From assembly GCA_001510275.1 (NCBI GenBank), contig LFEY01000026.1, positions 1 through 51,132 of the forward strand: 51,132 nt of DNA. Reading direction: 5' to 3'. Below the pieces are notes generated by a model, which did not search any database, had not been told where the DNA came from, and saw only the letters and a list, made by a program, of their open reading frames with translations. The DNA comes from Thaumarchaeota archaeon casp-thauma3. Its GTDB lineage: Archaea > Thermoproteota > Nitrososphaeria > Nitrososphaerales > Nitrosopumilaceae. Of this stretch, positions 49,891 through 51,132 are shown piece after piece. Numbering within the stretch: the first letter of the stretch is position 1; every line of letters starts with the position of its first letter. A program made the translations under genes and the position numbers.

Positions 49891-50439
49891 ATGTTTTTAG
49901 ATGATTTAAAATCAATATTTTCAAGTCCAATTAACCCTGTGATGAAATTTGATGGGGATTACAAATTAGCATCAGTACTTGTAGTAATCTATGGTAAAGA
50001 ACCAATTGTTGTGATGACTGAAAAACCTGAACATATGAAATTCCATGCAGGTGAAATTTCATTTCCTGGTGGAAAATTAGATACTGTTGATTCAGATCTT
50101 TTGCAAACAGCATTACGTGAAACTAGTGAAGAATTAGGACTTGTAATTACTAGAGAACAGGTAATTGGTCAACTGGAACCTGTTGTGACTTTGAATTCTG
50201 GTTTTTTGATTTTACCCTTTATTTCCATTATTGATGAGATTCCAACACTTGCAGCAAATTCTGAAGTTGAAAAAATTTTTCATATTCCACTTGAATCATT
50301 TTTAAAAACTATGGCACATGATCCAAATCCATCTCACAATGTTATTCAAGAAATGTATACTTTTGAATATCAAAATCAAATAGTATGGGGGGCTTCAGCT
50401 AGAATTCTAAAACAAATACAAACTCTCCTTAAATCCTGA
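49891..50439 (+). CDS. Nudix hydrolase, CoA pyrophosphatase type
   Basis: A 182-residue Nudix enzyme. The sequence GEISFPGGKLD precedes and joins the Nudix box (REx2EE in RETSEELGL), the combined pattern of NudL/CoA diphosphatases, which cleave CoA and acyl-CoA. The organism depends on CoA thioesters for carbon fixation, so CoA turnover is a sensible role. Other nucleotide diphosphates remain possible. It diverges from the MTHFR-like gene across 73 bases. Confidence 0.86.
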   Translation: MFLDDLKSIFSSPINPVMKFDGDYKLASVLVVIYGKEPIVVMTEKPEHMKFHAGEISFPGGKLDTVDSDLLQTALRETSEELGLVITREQVIGQLEPVVTLNSGFLILPFISIIDEIPTLAANSEVEKIFHIPLESFLKTMAHDPNPSHNVIQEMYTFEYQNQIVWGASARILKQIQTLLKS

Positions 50440-50476
50440 GATTCATTTAAAAAGAGCTCTCCGTGCCTGAAAATCT

Positions 50477-50635
50477 ATGGCTGCACGCAAGTCCTCTCCA
50501 AGAAAGATTCGTCTACTAAAAAAGACAAAGCAGACATCTGCAGTACCAGCTTGGATTATTCTTAAAACAAAGAGATCTGTTAGAACAAATCCAAAACGTA
50601 GAGCTTGGAGATCAACTGATGTGGAGGTCGGATAG
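50477..50635 (+). CDS. rpl39e: 50S ribosomal protein L39e
   Basis: A 52-residue very basic protein with the L39e pattern (KKTKQTSAVPAWIILKTKR and NPKRRAWRST). L39e lines the peptide exit tunnel in archaeal and eukaryotic ribosomes. ATG follows a TATA-like TTTAAAAA region (50446-50453) at leaderless distance. Its TAG is directly followed by the L31e ATG at 50636, a pairing widely conserved in archaea. Confidence 0.96.
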   Translation: MAARKSSPRKIRLLKKTKQTSAVPAWIILKTKRSVRTNPKRRAWRSTDVEVG

Positions 50636-51132
50636 ATGTCTCAAGAATTAGAAAGAGTTTATACAATTAATCTAGGTAAAGCATTACTTTCACAATCTCA
50701 ACATAGGGCTGTTAGAGCAATTAACATGATTAGAGAATTTGCTCGACATCACATGAAAGTTGAGGAAATTAAAATTGAAGAAGAACTATCTCATCAAATT
50801 TGGGCAAAGGGAGTTCGAAGTCCTCCAAGAAAAATTAGAGTTAGAATGAGCAAAACTGATGAAGGTTATGTACTTGTTTCTCGTTATGATGAAAAAGTAG
50901 AATCTAAAGTAACTCCTGATAAAGAAACCAAAAAAGTTGAAGATAAAGTAGAACCCGTTCTTGAAGAGACAAAAGTCGAAGATCTAGTAGTTGAACCTGT
51001 TATTGAAACCAAGAAAGTCGGAGACACGGTAGAAAAACCAGCTAAAGAAGCACCAAAGAAAGAAGCACCAAAGAAAGAAGCACCAAAGAAAGAAGCACCA
51101 AAGAAAGAAGCACCAAAGAAAGAAGCACCAAA
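50636..51132 (+). CDS. rpl31e: 50S ribosomal protein L31e with long tail, cut by the window
   Basis: The ORF is open at the window end. The first ~83 residues are the L31e domain (ERVYTINLGKALLSQSQHRA, MIREFARHHMKVEEIKIE). After that comes a Lys/Glu/Val/Pro-rich tail of at least 80 residues, ending in a KEAPK tandem repeat. Typical archaeal L31e is about 85-100 residues, so the tail is an extension. It starts one base after L39e. The 3' end, stop codon and tail length are not visible. Confidence 0.93.
   Translation, partial: MSQELERVYTINLGKALLSQSQHRAVRAINMIREFARHHMKVEEIKIEEELSHQIWAKGVRSPPRKIRVRMSKTDEGYVLVSRYDEKVESKVTPDKETKKVEDKVEPVLEETKVEDLVVEPVIETKKVGDTVEKPAKEAPKKEAPKKEAPKKEAPKKEAPKKEAP
51044..51132 (+). 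repeat. 15-base tandem repeat in the L31e tail
   Basis: The unit AAAGAAGCACCAAAG occurs five full times plus 14 bases, with no visible mismatch, up to the window edge. It keeps frame and encodes Lys-Glu-Ala-Pro-Lys repeats. Such perfect repeats can change copy number by slippage, in steps that preserve the reading frame. Confidence 0.95.

Noticed and set aside
51044-51132. Tandem repeat as CRISPR or minisatellite
   Set aside because: Units are directly adjacent with no spacers and keep the L31e reading frame, so it is coding repeat DNA.

Overview
The window is a stretch of chromosome from an ammonia-oxidising archaeon of the Nitrosopumilus type (Thaumarchaeota/Nitrososphaerota). Lineage-marking genes are a eukaryote-type topoisomerase IB, an ADP-forming acyl-CoA synthetase paired with a crotonase (the 3-hydroxypropionate/4-hydroxybutyrate carbon cycle), archaeal DnaG, RadA, Rpb4, L21e, L31e and L39e, a proteasome alpha subunit, CTP-dependent riboflavin kinase, and small cupredoxins. 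The DNA is AT-rich. Most transcription units have a TATA-like box about 25-33 bases before the start codon, as expected of largely leaderless mRNAs, and TTG/GTG starts are common. Coding density is very high: no gap without a gene exceeds about 150 bases. I saw no insertion sequence, prophage, CRISPR array, rRNA or integration site.

Layout. 1-2323: radA and an RlmN-like radical SAM methylase. 2381-4807: a conserved archaeal information-processing operon (L21e, Rpb4, DUF655, KsgA, HemK2-like). 4808-10752: an isocitrate-dehydrogenase-family enzyme, a phosphoesterase, tRNA-Ser, two short genes, a SirB1-like protein, an unknown protein, and a P-II protein with a membrane-bound nucleotide cyclase. 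10828-16994: intron-containing tRNA-Met, topoisomerase IB, an SDR enzyme, a DUF1998-type helicase and a divergent DNA methyltransferase. 16996-22620: TatA, a second P-II protein, an MFS/methyltransferase pair, proteasome alpha, a winged-helix protein, glutamate dehydrogenase and a toprim protein. 22672-30839: an amidotransferase, the acyl-CoA synthetase and crotonase, a cupredoxin, small regulators, an A-type Fe-S carrier, DnaG and riboflavin kinase.

30836-41666 is one long minus-strand run that builds arginine and lysine on the carrier protein LysW: argG, lysW2, argX, lysY, lysZ, lysJ, an Lrp regulator, then behind its own promoter homocitrate synthase, lysW1, lysX, lysK, and finally diphthine synthase and an FAD-synthetase-like gene. 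The two LysW carriers each overlap their own ligase gene, while kinase, reductase, aminotransferase and hydrolase are present once. LysW1 ends in Gln where the family's reactive terminal Glu is expected; this is the most unusual feature seen.

41800-51132: an ABC importer (binding protein, ATPase, permease), an MFS transporter, a methionine synthase split into two genes, an MTHFR-like gene, a Nudix hydrolase, and L39e followed by L31e, which runs off the window edge inside a 15-base tandem repeat.
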